A stretch of DNA of 64,000 nt from Croceicoccus marinus (GTDB lineage Bacteria > Pseudomonadota > Alphaproteobacteria > Sphingomonadales > Sphingomonadaceae), in NCBI RefSeq assembly GCF_001661675.2, contig NZ_CP019603.1, forward strand, positions 310,001-374,000. The letters run 5' to 3'. Shown one piece after another: positions 1-8,843 of the stretch. A program made the translations under genes and the position numbers. Each line of letters opens with the position of its first letter. Positions within the stretch are counted from its first letter, which is position 1. Under the pieces are notes generated by a model, which saw only the letters and a program-made list of their open reading frames with translations, was not told the origin of the DNA and searched no databases.

Positions 1-1
1 G

Positions 2-1603
2 CTGGAGCAATATGTCACCGATACACTGATGGCGCGCCTGTCGGGCGGCTATTCGAAGTCCGACGCGACGATCCCGGTCGAAACGACGATCATCTTCGAC
101 GACCGCGACGGCGTCTATTCCTATGACTACACCGACATGAAGACTCCGCTGCTGGTCTTCGCCACCGACGTCACCAACCCGGCCAACTTCCAGCTGGCCG
201 AGTTCCGCGATCGTCCCAGCCAGGTCAACAACGAGTTCAAGACCGTCGCTCTCGACCTGGAATTCGAACCCACCGAAGGCCTGTCGTTCAAGACCGGCCC
301 GTTCTGGCGCGAGTTCGACTTCTTCACCACCGGCGCGCGCCGCGACAGCCAGTACTGCTCGGCCTTCAGCTGCGCCGACGGTGCCTATGGCGCACCCGTC
401 ACCGGCGACCTTGCCGAACTGTTCGAGCTGGGCGATGCAGGCCAGCCGGCGGGCAACACCAACAGCTGGGTGGTGCCCAACCTCGACGCGGCCACCGATT
501 TCCTCGATCTGTACAACCGCCCAGCGGTCACCCAGCAGGGCGACGAGCGCGGCGTGACCGAGGAAGTGTGGGGCGGCTATTTCGAGACCGGCTTCGAACT
601 GGATCCGGGCGTCCGCATGACCGGCAATTTCGGCATGCGCTTCGCCCACACCAACCAGACGTCCAGCGGTTTCAACAGCGGCCAGTTCGTGACCGTCAAG
701 CGCAGCTATGACGACCTGCTGCCCGCCATCAACCTGAACGTCTTCCCGGCGGATAATTTCATCATCCGCGGTGCCGTCGCCAAGGTTCTGACCCGTCCCA
801 GCCTCGGTTCGCTGACGCCGGGCGGTTCGGTCGACCAGTTCAATTTCGGCATCTCGTCGGGCAATCCGTTCATCGACCCGTACCGGGCCTGGAACTACGA
901 CGTCGCGTTCGAATACTATTTCGCTCCGGGCGCGATCGCGTCGGTGGCGCTGTTCCGCAAGGATGTCGAAAGCTTCCCGATCAGCGACGTCCAGACCATC
1001 ACCTATGCGCAGAGCGGCCTGCCGCTCTCGCTGCTGACGGACGGAACGCCTGCCTATGACGCAGTCGTCAACGGCACCGATCCCAATCGCGAATTCGTCG
1101 CCCGCACGACGGTCAACGGCGAAGGCGCGACGATCCAGGGTATCGAGGTCGGCTTCAACCTGCCCTTCTCGGCGTTTGCGGACGGCTTTGTCAGCGATTT
1201 CGGCGTGCTGGGCAACGTGACCTATGTCGACAGTTCGCAGGACGTGACCACCGACGACGGCGACATCCGGACGGTTACTTTCCCGGGCGTGTCGGAATAT
1301 TCGGCCAACGGCACGGTCTATTATGACGACGGCACCTTCTCGGTCCGCGTGTCGGGCGCCTATCGCGACGGCTATCACACCGGGGCTAGCGGCAATGGCA
1401 ATTTCCTCGAAGGGTTCAATTCCACCTTCAACCTCGACGCCGCGGTGCGCTACCAGCTCACCGACAATATCGAACTGATGCTCGACGGCACGAACCTGAC
1501 CGACAACTATCGCTATCGCTGGGCCGACATCGACACCAAGCGGAACTACGAGAACAACCATTTCGGCCGCATCATCATGTTCGGTGCCCGGTTCGAATTG
1601 TGA
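2..1603 (+). CDS. TonB-dependent receptor, C-terminal part (5' end outside window)
   Basis: The reading frame is open from the first bases of the window, so the N-terminus, plug and TonB box lie upstream. What is visible is the C-terminal half of an outer-membrane beta-barrel: alternating aromatic/polar strands, long Asp/Asn/Gly-rich loops, TBDR-type barrel segments such as NFIIRGAVAKVLTRPSL and TDNIELMLDGTNLTDNYRY, and a terminal strand ending in FGARFEL. Such receptors import oligosaccharides or chelates across the outer membrane using TonB energy. It stops 28 bp before an exported esterase and then a GH43 enzyme and a TRAP transporter on the same strand, so a plant-polysaccharide oligosaccharide is the likely ligand. 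The substrate is inferred from neighbours only. Confidence 0.9.
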   Translation: MEQYVTDTLMARLSGGYSKSDATIPVETTIIFDDRDGVYSYDYTDMKTPLLVFATDVTNPANFQLAEFRDRPSQVNNEFKTVALDLEFEPTEGLSFKTGPFWREFDFFTTGARRDSQYCSAFSCADGAYGAPVTGDLAELFELGDAGQPAGNTNSWVVPNLDAATDFLDLYNRPAVTQQGDERGVTEEVWGGYFETGFELDPGVRMTGNFGMRFAHTNQTSSGFNSGQFVTVKRSYDDLLPAINLNVFPADNFIIRGAVAKVLTRPSLGSLTPGGSVDQFNFGISSGNPFIDPYRAWNYDVAFEYYFAPGAIASVALFRKDVESFPISDVQTITYAQSGLPLSLLTDGTPAYDAVVNGTDPNREFVARTTVNGEGATIQGIEVGFNLPFSAFADGFVSDFGVLGNVTYVDSSQDVTTDDGDIRTVTFPGVSEYSANGTVYYDDGTFSVRVSGAYRDGYHTGASGNGNFLEGFNSTFNLDAAVRYQLTDNIELMLDGTNLTDNYRYRWADIDTKRNYENNHFGRIIMFGARFEL

Positions 1604-1631
1604 TCTCGGGAAGGGGCAGGGTTTCGGCATC

Positions 1632-2648
1632 ATGAAGTCTGACAGAAGATCGGTTCTTGCGGGGACCCTCGCCCTTTCCACCATCCTGACCACTCGCGGT
1701 GAGGCGCAAACTGCACCGCCGAGCGCGGGAGGCCCAAGCTCTCCGGGTCTCCCGCAACCCCACGAAACGATAGACCTGTGGCCGCGCGAGCTGTGGCCAA
1801 GGGGCGCGCCCGGTGCACCCGGCTCCCTCCCCGACGAGGTGACCACGGAACGCTCCGCCGATCCGCTTGTCACCGACCGCGCCGTCCTTGGCATTTCCGT
1901 GCCCCGGCTTGCCGTATTCCGCCCCGACCATCCGAACGGGGCGGCGCTCCTCCTGACTCCCGGCGGCGGCTATCGCCATGTCGTCGTGGACAAGGAAGGG
2001 TACGAATTCGCGCGTTGGGCCACGGCGCGCGGATTCACCTGTTTCGTCCTGTTCTACCGCCTGCCCCATGACGGCTGGGCGAACCGGGCCGACGTGCCGC
2101 TGCAGGATGCGCAGCGCGCGATGCGCGTCATCCGCAGCCGCTACCGCGACTTCGGCATCGAGCCCGAACGGGTCGGCGCGATGGGCTTTTCCGCCGGCGG
2201 TCACCTGTGCGCCGATCTCGCCGCGCGCTTTGCCGCGCGCACCTACGAACCGGCGGATGAGGCCGATGCGCTGTCGGCAAAGCCCTTTTGCGCGGCGCCG
2301 ATCTATCCGGTCGTCTCGATGGACCCGCAATTCGCCCATGCAGGCTCGCGCGACCTGCTGCTGGGCGCCAACCCGTCAAAGGCGCTGGAAGCCGCGCATT
2401 CGCCCGATCGCAACGTGCCCGCCGACGCGCCGCCGCACTGGATCCTCCATGCCGAGAATGACGACGTGGTGCCGGTCGAGAACGCGCTGCTGCTGCGCGC
2501 CGCTTTGAAGGCCCGGGGCATTCCGGTCGAGACGCTTCTGTTCCAGAACGGGGGCCATGGCTTCGGCCTGCGCAAGGCGATCGGCAAGCCGGTGGGCCAC
2601 TGGCCCCAGCTTTGGCGCGACTGGGCACGAACGACGGGACTTGGATGA
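1632..2648 (+). CDS. Exported alpha/beta-hydrolase, BD-FAE/acetyl-xylan-esterase-like
   Basis: A 338-residue serine hydrolase. The start at 1632 (MKSDRRSVLAG) gives a short twin-Arg/hydrophobic export signal; an upstream in-frame start at 1584 lies inside the TBDR gene and is unlikely. Visible features are an oxyanion-type GGG loop (TPGGGYRHV), the nucleophile elbow GFSAGG, an Asp in ENDDVVP and a His in GGHGFG, in the usual Ser-Asp-His order. Members of this family remove acetyl or feruloyl groups from xylan or pectin in the periplasm. Its stop overlaps the start of the GH43 gene (ATGA), so the two are translationally coupled. Exact ester specificity cannot be read from the sequence. Confidence 0.82.
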   Translation: MKSDRRSVLAGTLALSTILTTRGEAQTAPPSAGGPSSPGLPQPHETIDLWPRELWPRGAPGAPGSLPDEVTTERSADPLVTDRAVLGISVPRLAVFRPDHPNGAALLLTPGGGYRHVVVDKEGYEFARWATARGFTCFVLFYRLPHDGWANRADVPLQDAQRAMRVIRSRYRDFGIEPERVGAMGFSAGGHLCADLAARFAARTYEPADEADALSAKPFCAAPIYPVVSMDPQFAHAGSRDLLLGANPSKALEAAHSPDRNVPADAPPHWILHAENDDVVPVENALLLRAALKARGIPVETLLFQNGGHGFGLRKAIGKPVGHWPQLWRDWARTTGLG

Positions 2649-4282
2649 TGAAATCGGATCGCAGGGACATTGTCCGCGGCGCAGCCCTGCTCTCGCTGAC
2701 AGGGCTGATGGGCGGCGCGGGCGCGGGCGCGGCGCTGGCGCAATCGGCGGTTGCCCCTGCCCCGCGCGCGACCGGCTGGCGGCGCGACGGCGAGGGCAAG
2801 CGCATCGCCGATCTGGGCAATGGCCGGTTCCTCAATCCGCTGATCTCGGGCGACCGGCCCGACCCCGCCGTGCTGAAGGATGGCGAGGACTATTACGTCA
2901 CCTTCTCGACCTTCGATGCCTATCCGGGCCTGCTCATCTGGCATTCGCGCGACCTGGTGAACTGGCAGCCGCTGAAACCCGCGCTGCACAGGAACATCGG
3001 TTCGGTCTGGGCCCCCAGCCTGCACAAGGACAAGGGGCGCTACCTGCTCTACATTCCGGTCAAGGCACAGCCGCAGAACGACATCTTCGTCGCCTGGGCA
3101 GACGATATAGAGGGTCCGTGGAGCGATCCGATCCCGCTCGGCCTGCACGACCATATCGATCCCTGCCACGCCGTGGCCGAGGATGGCTCGCGCTGGCTGT
3201 TCCTGTCGGGCGGGGACCGCGTGCGCCTGTCGGACGACAATCTCTCCCTCGCCGGAGAAGTCGAGCATGTCTACGATCCCTGGCGCTACCCCTCCGACTG
3301 GATCGTCGAGGGTTTTTCCCCCGAAGGGCCCAAGATCCACCAAATTGGCGACTGGTATTACATGATCACCGCCGTAGGAGGCACGGCGGGCCCGCCGACC
3401 GGTCACATGGTGATCGCTGCGCGATCGAAATCGCTGCACGGCCCGTGGGAGGACCATCCCGGCAACCCGATCGTGCGCACCACCGACAATCGCGAGGCAT
3501 GGTGGTCGCGCGGCCACGCCTCGCTGGTGCAGGCACCCGACGGCGGCTGGTGGTCGCTCTACCACGGTTACGAGAACGATTTCTGGACGCTGGGCCGCCA
3601 GTGCCTGATGGACCCGGTCCGCTTTACAGGCGACGGCTGGTTCGAAATGACGGGCGGCGACCTGTCGCAGCCGATCGAGGCGCCCGGGGGCGGCGCGAAG
3701 GTGCCGCACGGCATGGCGCTGTCGGACGACTTTTCGCGGCCCCTGGCGCTCGGCACCAAATGGTCGTTCTTCAAACCCGCCGATGACGAGGCGGACAGGA
3801 TCAGCGTTGCGAACGACACGCTGCACCTGAAAGGCAAGGGCGATGCGCCCTCCTCCGGCTCGCCGCTGCTGATCACCGCGGGCGATCGCAGCTATGCGTT
3901 CGAATGCGATATCGAGATCGAGCCGGGCGGCCGCGCGGGGCTGATCCTGTTCTACGACGACAAGCTCTACGCCGGTCTCGGCTTCGACGAGGATCGCTTC
4001 GTCACCCATCAATACGGGATAGAACGCGCCCGCCCCTTGAACCCCCACGGCCGAAGCATGAGGATGCGGGTCACCAACGACCGGAACATCGTGGTGTTCG
4101 ACACCAGCGGCGACGGCGGCCGGACATGGCGGCGTTTCGACAGGGGAATGGAAGTGTCGGGCTATCACCACAATGTGCGCGGGGATTTCCTGATGCTTCG
4201 CCCCGGCCTGTATGCGGCGCGGCAGGGCACCGCGAAATTCCGCGATTTCACCTTTCGCGCCTTCGATCCGGACATCGCATGA
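2645..4282 (+). CDS. Tat-exported GH43 glycosidase with C-terminal beta-sandwich
   Basis: About 545 residues. The N-terminus (DRRDIVRGAALLS) is a twin-arginine-like signal. The five-bladed GH43 catalytic domain starts near residue 64 with ISGDRPDPAVLKDG, where Asp73 is the expected catalytic base. Downstream blocks include the His-Asp-Pro stretch (HDHIDPCHAV) and EGFSPEGPKI, which should supply the general acid. The last ~190 residues (from DDFSRPLALGTKW) look like the concanavalin-type C-terminal domain of GH43 beta-xylosidases/arabinofuranosidases. It probably removes xylose or arabinose side chains in the periplasm. It overlaps the preceding esterase and the following dctP by 4 bp (ATGA at both). 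Subfamily and linkage specificity are uncertain. Confidence 0.85.
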   Translation: MMKSDRRDIVRGAALLSLTGLMGGAGAGAALAQSAVAPAPRATGWRRDGEGKRIADLGNGRFLNPLISGDRPDPAVLKDGEDYYVTFSTFDAYPGLLIWHSRDLVNWQPLKPALHRNIGSVWAPSLHKDKGRYLLYIPVKAQPQNDIFVAWADDIEGPWSDPIPLGLHDHIDPCHAVAEDGSRWLFLSGGDRVRLSDDNLSLAGEVEHVYDPWRYPSDWIVEGFSPEGPKIHQIGDWYYMITAVGGTAGPPTGHMVIAARSKSLHGPWEDHPGNPIVRTTDNREAWWSRGHASLVQAPDGGWWSLYHGYENDFWTLGRQCLMDPVRFTGDGWFEMTGGDLSQPIEAPGGGAKVPHGMALSDDFSRPLALGTKWSFFKPADDEADRISVANDTLHLKGKGDAPSSGSPLLITAGDRSYAFECDIEIEPGGRAGLILFYDDKLYAGLGFDEDRFVTHQYGIERARPLNPHGRSMRMRVTNDRNIVVFDTSGDGGRTWRRFDRGMEVSGYHHNVRGDFLMLRPGLYAARQGTAKFRDFTFRAFDPDIA

Positions 4283-5331
4283 TCCACCGCCTTGCCATTT
4301 CCCGCCGCGGCCTGATCGCGGGCGGCACCGCTGCCGCCGGACTGGCGCTGACGGGATGCCAGCCGCGCCTGTCGGGCCTGTTCACCGGGGCCGACACGCA
4401 TCCCGGCGATTATCCCACCGTCAAGGCGGTGGAATACATGGGCCAGCTTCTGTCCGAACGCACCGGCGGACGGCTGGGCATCAAGGTCTTCCCCGGCGCG
4501 CAGCTGGGTAACGAGCGCGACACGCTGGAAATCACCAGTTTCGGCGGTATCGATTTCAACCGCGTCAATCTCGCGCCGCTCAATTCGGTGGAGCCGCTGA
4601 CCATCCCGCCCTCGCTGCCCTTCATCTTCCGTTCGGTCCCGCACATGCGCCGCACGCTGGACGGCGACATCGGGGACGAGATTCTCGCCAGCTTTCGCAG
4701 GCAGGGCATGATCGGCCTGTGCTTCTACGATTCCGGCGCGCGCAGCTTCTACAACACCCGCCGCCCGGTCTATACGCCCGAGGATATGCACGGGCTGAAG
4801 CTGCGCGTCCCCTCCTCCGACCTCTATCTTGCCATGGTCAACGCGCTGGGAGCCAACGCCGTCCCGATGCCCTTCGACGAGGTGTATTCCGCCCTGGCGC
4901 AGGGCGTCATCGACGGGGCGGAGAACAACTGGCCAAGCTTCGAAAGCGCGCGCCACTATGAAGTCGCCCGCTTCATGAGCCTGACCCAGCACCTCTTCAC
5001 CCCCGAAGTGCTGCTGATGTCCAAGGTCAGCTGGGACAAGCTCTCGCAATCCGACCAGCAGCTGATCCGTCAGGCCGCGCGCCAGTCGGTCGACTATATG
5101 CGCAGGTTGTGGGACGCCCGGGTGAAAAGCGCCAAGGCCAATATCATCGCCGCCGGGGTCGAGGTGAACGAGGTCGACAACGCCGCCTTCGCCGCGCTGA
5201 TGGAGCCGGTGTGGGACGATTTCCTCGTCACCCCGCAGCAGCGCGACATCGCCCGGCGGATCGTCGCGCTGGGCGAACAGATGGCCAGTGATGCCACCGC
5301 CCCTTCCGCGCCGCAGGAGACCGCATCGTGA
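4279..5331 (+). CDS. dctP: TRAP transporter periplasmic solute-binding protein (DctP family), uronate type
   Basis: A 350-residue DctP-type binding protein. It begins MIHRLAISRRGLIAGG, a Tat-like signal, followed by LTGC, so it could be a lipoprotein. Family blocks are clear: NYPTV-like DYPTVKAVEYMG, GGRLGIKVFPGAQLGNERD, LKLRVPSSDLYLAMVNALGANAVPMPFDEVYSALAQGVIDGAENN. The Arg in LRV normally binds the substrate carboxylate. It captures an organic acid, most likely galacturonate/glucuronate given the adjacent uxa genes, and passes it to DctQM. It starts inside the stop codon of GH43 (ATGA) and ends overlapping dctQ (GTGA). A paralogue lies at 30234-31328. Confidence 0.92.
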   Translation: MIHRLAISRRGLIAGGTAAAGLALTGCQPRLSGLFTGADTHPGDYPTVKAVEYMGQLLSERTGGRLGIKVFPGAQLGNERDTLEITSFGGIDFNRVNLAPLNSVEPLTIPPSLPFIFRSVPHMRRTLDGDIGDEILASFRRQGMIGLCFYDSGARSFYNTRRPVYTPEDMHGLKLRVPSSDLYLAMVNALGANAVPMPFDEVYSALAQGVIDGAENNWPSFESARHYEVARFMSLTQHLFTPEVLLMSKVSWDKLSQSDQQLIRQAARQSVDYMRRLWDARVKSAKANIIAAGVEVNEVDNAAFAALMEPVWDDFLVTPQQRDIARRIVALGEQMASDATAPSAPQETAS

Positions 5332-5831
5332 AACTCGTCTCCGACTGGCTGGTCCGCCTCGGTTCGCTCGGCCTTGTCGTCATGACCGCCGTCGTGGGCT
5401 GGCAGGTGTTCGGCCGCTTCATCCTCGACAACAGCCCTTCGTGGACCGAACAGACGGCGCTGCTGCTGATGATCTGGTACGTCCTGTTCGCCGCCGCCGC
5501 CGGCGTGCGAGAAGGATTTCATATCCGCATCGCGCTGCTCGACGACCTGTTGGGAGCCAGGGGGGCGGCAGTCCTGCACCGGGTCATCAACCTGCTGGTG
5601 GCGCTCATGGGCCTCGCCATCGCGGTCTATGGCGCGCAATTGCTGTGGGCGGTGCGCGATCACGTGATCCCCTCGCTGGGGCTCAGCCGCTGGGTCGCCT
5701 ATGCGCCTCTGCCGATTTCCGGCCTGCTGATGGCGGTGTTCGCGGTCGAGAACATGTTCCGCCCCGCCAGCGATGACGGGCTGGAACCCGACCCGCTCGG
5801 TTCAGGCGACATGGCGGGGAGCGCCGACTGA
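5328..5831 (+). CDS. dctQ: TRAP transporter small permease (DctQ)
   Basis: A 167-residue inner-membrane protein with four predicted hydrophobic helices (around residues 9-29, 44-64, 84-106 and 124-143). It has DctQ hallmarks: WQVFGRFILDNSPSWTEQ followed by REGFHIRI. The start is a GTG inside the dctP stop (GTGA), and the stop overlaps dctM (TGATG). DctQ forms the membrane complex with DctM and couples sodium-driven uptake of the ligand delivered by DctP. Confidence 0.92.
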   Translation: MKLVSDWLVRLGSLGLVVMTAVVGWQVFGRFILDNSPSWTEQTALLLMIWYVLFAAAAGVREGFHIRIALLDDLLGARGAAVLHRVINLLVALMGLAIAVYGAQLLWAVRDHVIPSLGLSRWVAYAPLPISGLLMAVFAVENMFRPASDDGLEPDPLGSGDMAGSAD

Positions 5832-7111
5832 TGGAACTGCTTGTCCTCTTCGGCGTGCTCTTCGTCTTGCTCGTCATTGGCGTGCCGGTTGGCTTCGCGC
5901 TGTTCGGCGCGGCGCTTGCCTGCTTCGCCGTGATCGACATACCGCTGGTGGTCGCGGTGCAGCGCGTGGCATCCGGCATCAGCGTGTTCACGCTGATGGC
6001 GATCCCCTTCTTCATCTTTGCCGGAGACCTGATGTACCGCGCCGGCATCGCCGACCGGCTGGTCAAGGTCGCCGATGCGGCGCTGGGCCGCGTGCGCGGC
6101 GGTCTGGGGCTGGTCGACGTGGGCGCATCGATGATGTTCGGCGCGGTGTCGGGCAGTGCCATCGCCAGCGCGTCGGCCATCGGATCCAGCCTGGTGCCGC
6201 TGATGCGCGACAAGGGCTATCCCGGCGATTACGCGGTCAACGTGACCGTGACGGCGGCCATCGTCGGCCTGCTGATCCCGCCTTCGCACAACATGATCAT
6301 CTATTCCGCCGCATCGGGCATCGGCGTGTCGATCGGCGACCTGTTCGTGGCGGGCATCGTGCCCGGACTGCTGACCGGCTTCATGCTGATGCTGGTGGCA
6401 TGGCTGGTCGCCCGCAGCCGCAACCTGCCGAAGGGCAGCTTCCCCGGCTGGCGGAACTTCGCGGTCGCGGCGATCTACGCCATTCCCGGACTGATGACCG
6501 CGGTCATCATCATGGGCGGCATCCTGTCGGGCTATTTCACCGCCACCGAAAGCTCGGCCGTCGCGGTGATCTATACCATCGCGATCGGCGTCTTCGTCTA
6601 TCGCAGCCTGGGCTGGACCGCGTTCTGGGAAGCCGCCGGCAAGTCGGTCCGCACCGCCGCCATGGTCCTGTTCATCATCGCGGCGGCAACCGCCTTCGGC
6701 TTCGCGCTTGCCCTGCTGGAAGTGCCCGCCGCGCTGGCCGGGCTGATCGCGGTGATTACCGACGATCCGATCATGACGCTGCTGATCATCAATATCATGC
6801 TGCTGCTGCTGGGCACCTTCATGGACATGGCACCTTTGATCGTGATCACCACGCCGATCTTCCTGCCCGTCGCAATGGGCATGGGCGTCGACCCGGTGCA
6901 TTTCGGCATCATCATGATGCTGAACCTGGGCATCGGGCTGGTGACCCCCCCGGTGGGGTCGGTGCTGTTCGTCGGCTCTGCCGTGGGCAAGATCCCGGTG
7001 ACGACGCTGGTGCGCACGATCTGGCCGTTCTACGGCACGCTGATCCTGGCGCTGGCGCTGATCACCTATATCCCCTGGCTGTCGCTTGGGCTGCTGGAGA
7101 TGTGGAACTGA
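5831..7111 (+). CDS. dctM: TRAP transporter large permease (DctM)
   Basis: A 426-residue polytopic protein with about 12 hydrophobic segments. DctM signature stretches are present: FTLMAIPFFIFAGDLM, MFGAVSGSAIASASAIGS, IPPSHNMIIYS, NIMLLLLGTFMDMAPLIVI and GLVTPPVGSVLFVG. It is the ion-coupled transport subunit of the TRAP system started by dctP. It is intact, in contrast to its closest relative in this window, the frameshifted dctM at 28477-29759, and can be used as the reference for that break. It closes the TBDR-esterase-GH43-dctPQM operon; no clear terminator was found in the 174 bp that follow. Confidence 0.93.
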   Translation: MELLVLFGVLFVLLVIGVPVGFALFGAALACFAVIDIPLVVAVQRVASGISVFTLMAIPFFIFAGDLMYRAGIADRLVKVADAALGRVRGGLGLVDVGASMMFGAVSGSAIASASAIGSSLVPLMRDKGYPGDYAVNVTVTAAIVGLLIPPSHNMIIYSAASGIGVSIGDLFVAGIVPGLLTGFMLMLVAWLVARSRNLPKGSFPGWRNFAVAAIYAIPGLMTAVIIMGGILSGYFTATESSAVAVIYTIAIGVFVYRSLGWTAFWEAAGKSVRTAAMVLFIIAAATAFGFALALLEVPAALAGLIAVITDDPIMTLLIINIMLLLLGTFMDMAPLIVITTPIFLPVAMGMGVDPVHFGIIMMLNLGIGLVTPPVGSVLFVGSAVGKIPVTTLVRTIWPFYGTLILALALITYIPWLSLGLLEMWN

Positions 7112-7285
7112 CACTCCGCTCCGCCTAGGCGATCGGCTGTCATTCAGGAACTTGCCCGTTCCCCCGCAGGGGCTCATCTGTATGATCGAACAATGTCGGT
7201 GCGGCAATCCCGCACCCACCCCGCGTCCTGCCGAACTCCGATGGGGCGCGTGGGCGCCCTCGACCCCTGCCCGGGAGCCGCAGCG

Positions 7286-8083
7286 ATGACGTCACGACTG
7301 TCCCCCATGTTTCGCATGCCGATCTGTTTCGGACCCGCTCCCGGCCCGCGTAACCTTCCTCATGACCGTGAGGACCAGCGCTATCTCAAGGATACGACCA
7401 CCCTCTCGCTCAGCGCCCGCAGCGATCCCTCGCTGTTGGCCGCCATGTTGCCGGCGAGCTTCACGCTGAGCGGCGAACCGCGCATCGGCGTGACCTTCAT
7501 GATGTTCCGGAACATAGGCTGGCTGGCGGGACGGGGCTATAACATCGTCGTGATCGGCATCCCCGCGCGCTGGGATGGAAAGGAAACCAGGGAAGGCCAT
7601 TTCGTGCCAGTCGTCTGGGAAAGCATGGCCGACCCCATAATCACCGGGCGAGAGGAACTGGGCTGGAGCAAGATCTATGCCGACGTCGCCGACCTGGAAC
7701 CGGACGGCGGCGGCTGGCGCACCCACGCGGAATGGGAAGGTTTCCGCTTTCTCGAAGCAGAGGCCACAGACTTCTCGCCGGGCGAACCCGACCCGCCCAA
7801 GCCGATGATGTTCTCGAAATATATGCCCCGCACGGGAGAATGGGGAACAGCCGACGTCAGCTATACAACGATCACCGCACCGGACGGTCCGCCGCCGCGG
7901 CCGGTTTCGAGCGAGATCGGCACCGGACGGTTCGCTTTCCATCCCGCCCGGTGGGAGGACATGCCCACCCAATATCCCATCGTGAACACGCTGGCGGCGC
8001 TGCCGCTCGACGATTTCGGTCCCGCTCGGCTTGTCCGCACCAGCGGCGGCGGCGACGGCAGCGGGCAGAGGATCCTGCGATAG
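7286..8083 (+). CDS. Acetoacetate decarboxylase-like (ADC superfamily) protein
   Basis: About 265 residues from the ATG at 7286; a longer in-frame start at 7193 adds a low-quality, non-conserved leader. The ADC-fold signature is GREELGWSKIYADV, with Lys129 at the position of the Schiff-base lysine of acetoacetate decarboxylase. The following residue is Ile, where the classical enzyme has a second Lys that lowers the pKa, so simple acetoacetate decarboxylation is doubtful. Some ADC-fold relatives in sphingomonads act as aldolase-dehydratases on pyruvate and aldehydes instead. It sits alone on the plus strand after the TRAP operon. The function is open; a C-C bond step on a keto acid is the family expectation. 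Confidence 0.72.
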   Translation: MTSRLSPMFRMPICFGPAPGPRNLPHDREDQRYLKDTTTLSLSARSDPSLLAAMLPASFTLSGEPRIGVTFMMFRNIGWLAGRGYNIVVIGIPARWDGKETREGHFVPVVWESMADPIITGREELGWSKIYADVADLEPDGGGWRTHAEWEGFRFLEAEATDFSPGEPDPPKPMMFSKYMPRTGEWGTADVSYTTITAPDGPPPRPVSSEIGTGRFAFHPARWEDMPTQYPIVNTLAALPLDDFGPARLVRTSGGGDGSGQRILR

Positions 8084-8523
8084 ACGGCATCGCCCGAAGG
8101 ATCATGGCCTGAAAGCGCGGAATGCTTCCTCGCCCGGCCGCAATACGGGTACGAGAACCTGCGCCCCATGTGCCTCAAACCGGTTACCGCCCTTCGGACC
8201 CTCCACCACCATCGGCGCCGCCGTGCCGGTGATGCGCAGGCCAGCGACCCGCGTGGCGGTCCCTTCGGCGACCATGCGGGACGCCCCTCGCAGGCGCTGC
8301 CCTCTGGCGCAGCGTCATGAATGCGGGTCATGCCCCGCGCAACGGCGCGTGACATCGGTGAAGGGATCCTCTAGCGCGTGGCGACGCCCCGGCGGTAAAG
8401 GGTCCGGATTGGATTTATGTGGCGGTTCGCAAGGCGGATCGCCGATTGCGGTCATCACCCGGATCCTGCCGATGCGGTCGCCGCTGGCCGGCTTTCTCCC
8501 TCTCTCTCACAGGCAAGCACTTC
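8084..8523. other. 440-bp stretch without a firm gene; possible minus-strand ORF at 8102-8275
   Basis: No RNA gene, hairpin terminator or promoter could be supported. On the minus strand, codons 8275 to 8102 read a 57-residue open frame (MVAEGTATRVAGLRITG ... VLVPVLRPGEEAFRAFRP) that looks more protein-like than neighbouring shadow frames. It is closed upstream by an in-frame TGA about 14 codons before the ATG. It could be a small gene or the C-terminal remnant of a decayed one; I recognise no family. The last ~50 bp precede the DUF6481 gene and should hold its promoter. Confidence 0.3.
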
Positions 8524-8835
8524 ATGGCAGGTTACAAGGAACCCGATCTCAACGAGCGCCGCAACGCGGCCGCGGCAGCGCGGGAGAAAGCTTTGGCAAA
8601 GCTCAGGGCGAAACCCCCGGTCGATCCTGCGGTCCAGGCCGAACGGCTGGCCGCCGCCGAAGCGCGCGCGCAGGTCCAGGCGGAAAAGCGCGCGGCCCTG
8701 AAGGAGAAAAAGGCGCGGGAGCAGGCTGAAAAGGCGGCCCGGATCGAGGCGAACAAAGCGCCGGCCGGCCCCACCGAGGCCGAGCGCAAGGCGGCGCGCG
8801 ACGCGAAATACGCTGCGCGAAAAGCCCGCAAGTAG
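8524..8835 (+). CDS. DUF6481 family small basic protein
   Basis: A 103-residue, very Ala/Lys/Arg/Glu-rich protein starting MAGYKEPDLNERRNAA. It is almost entirely predicted helix or coiled coil (roughly residues 10-100) and ends in a basic KYAARKARK tail. The start motif and composition match the alphaproteobacterial DUF6481 family, whose function is unknown. The ATG at 8524 is preferred because the MAGYKEP start is the family N-terminus; the frame is open further upstream to 8419 but that part is not protein-like. It lies 8 bp before the methyltransferase-like gene, so the two may be co-transcribed. Charge and composition would suit nucleic-acid or ribosome contact, but that is only inference. 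Confidence 0.78.
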   Translation: MAGYKEPDLNERRNAAAAAREKALAKLRAKPPVDPAVQAERLAAAEARAQVQAEKRAALKEKKAREQAEKAARIEANKAPAGPTEAERKAARDAKYAARKARK

Positions 8836-8843
8836 CACGGGCG

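Noticed and set aside
2128..2835. Long minus-strand open frames opposite the esterase and GH43 genes (also 2303-4171)
   Set aside because: They are Arg/Pro/Ala-rich antisense shadows created by high GC third positions; the plus-strand frames carry clear family motifs.
5699..7219. 506-codon minus-strand frame opposite dctM
   Set aside because: Composition is His/Asp/Gln/Arg-rich with no hydrophobic or domain pattern; it mirrors the membrane protein gene on the other strand.
7112..7285. Possible tRNA, riboswitch or attachment site in the gap after dctM
   Set aside because: No cloverleaf, conserved aptamer core or direct repeat could be found; only the 8-bp palindrome GCCTAGGC.
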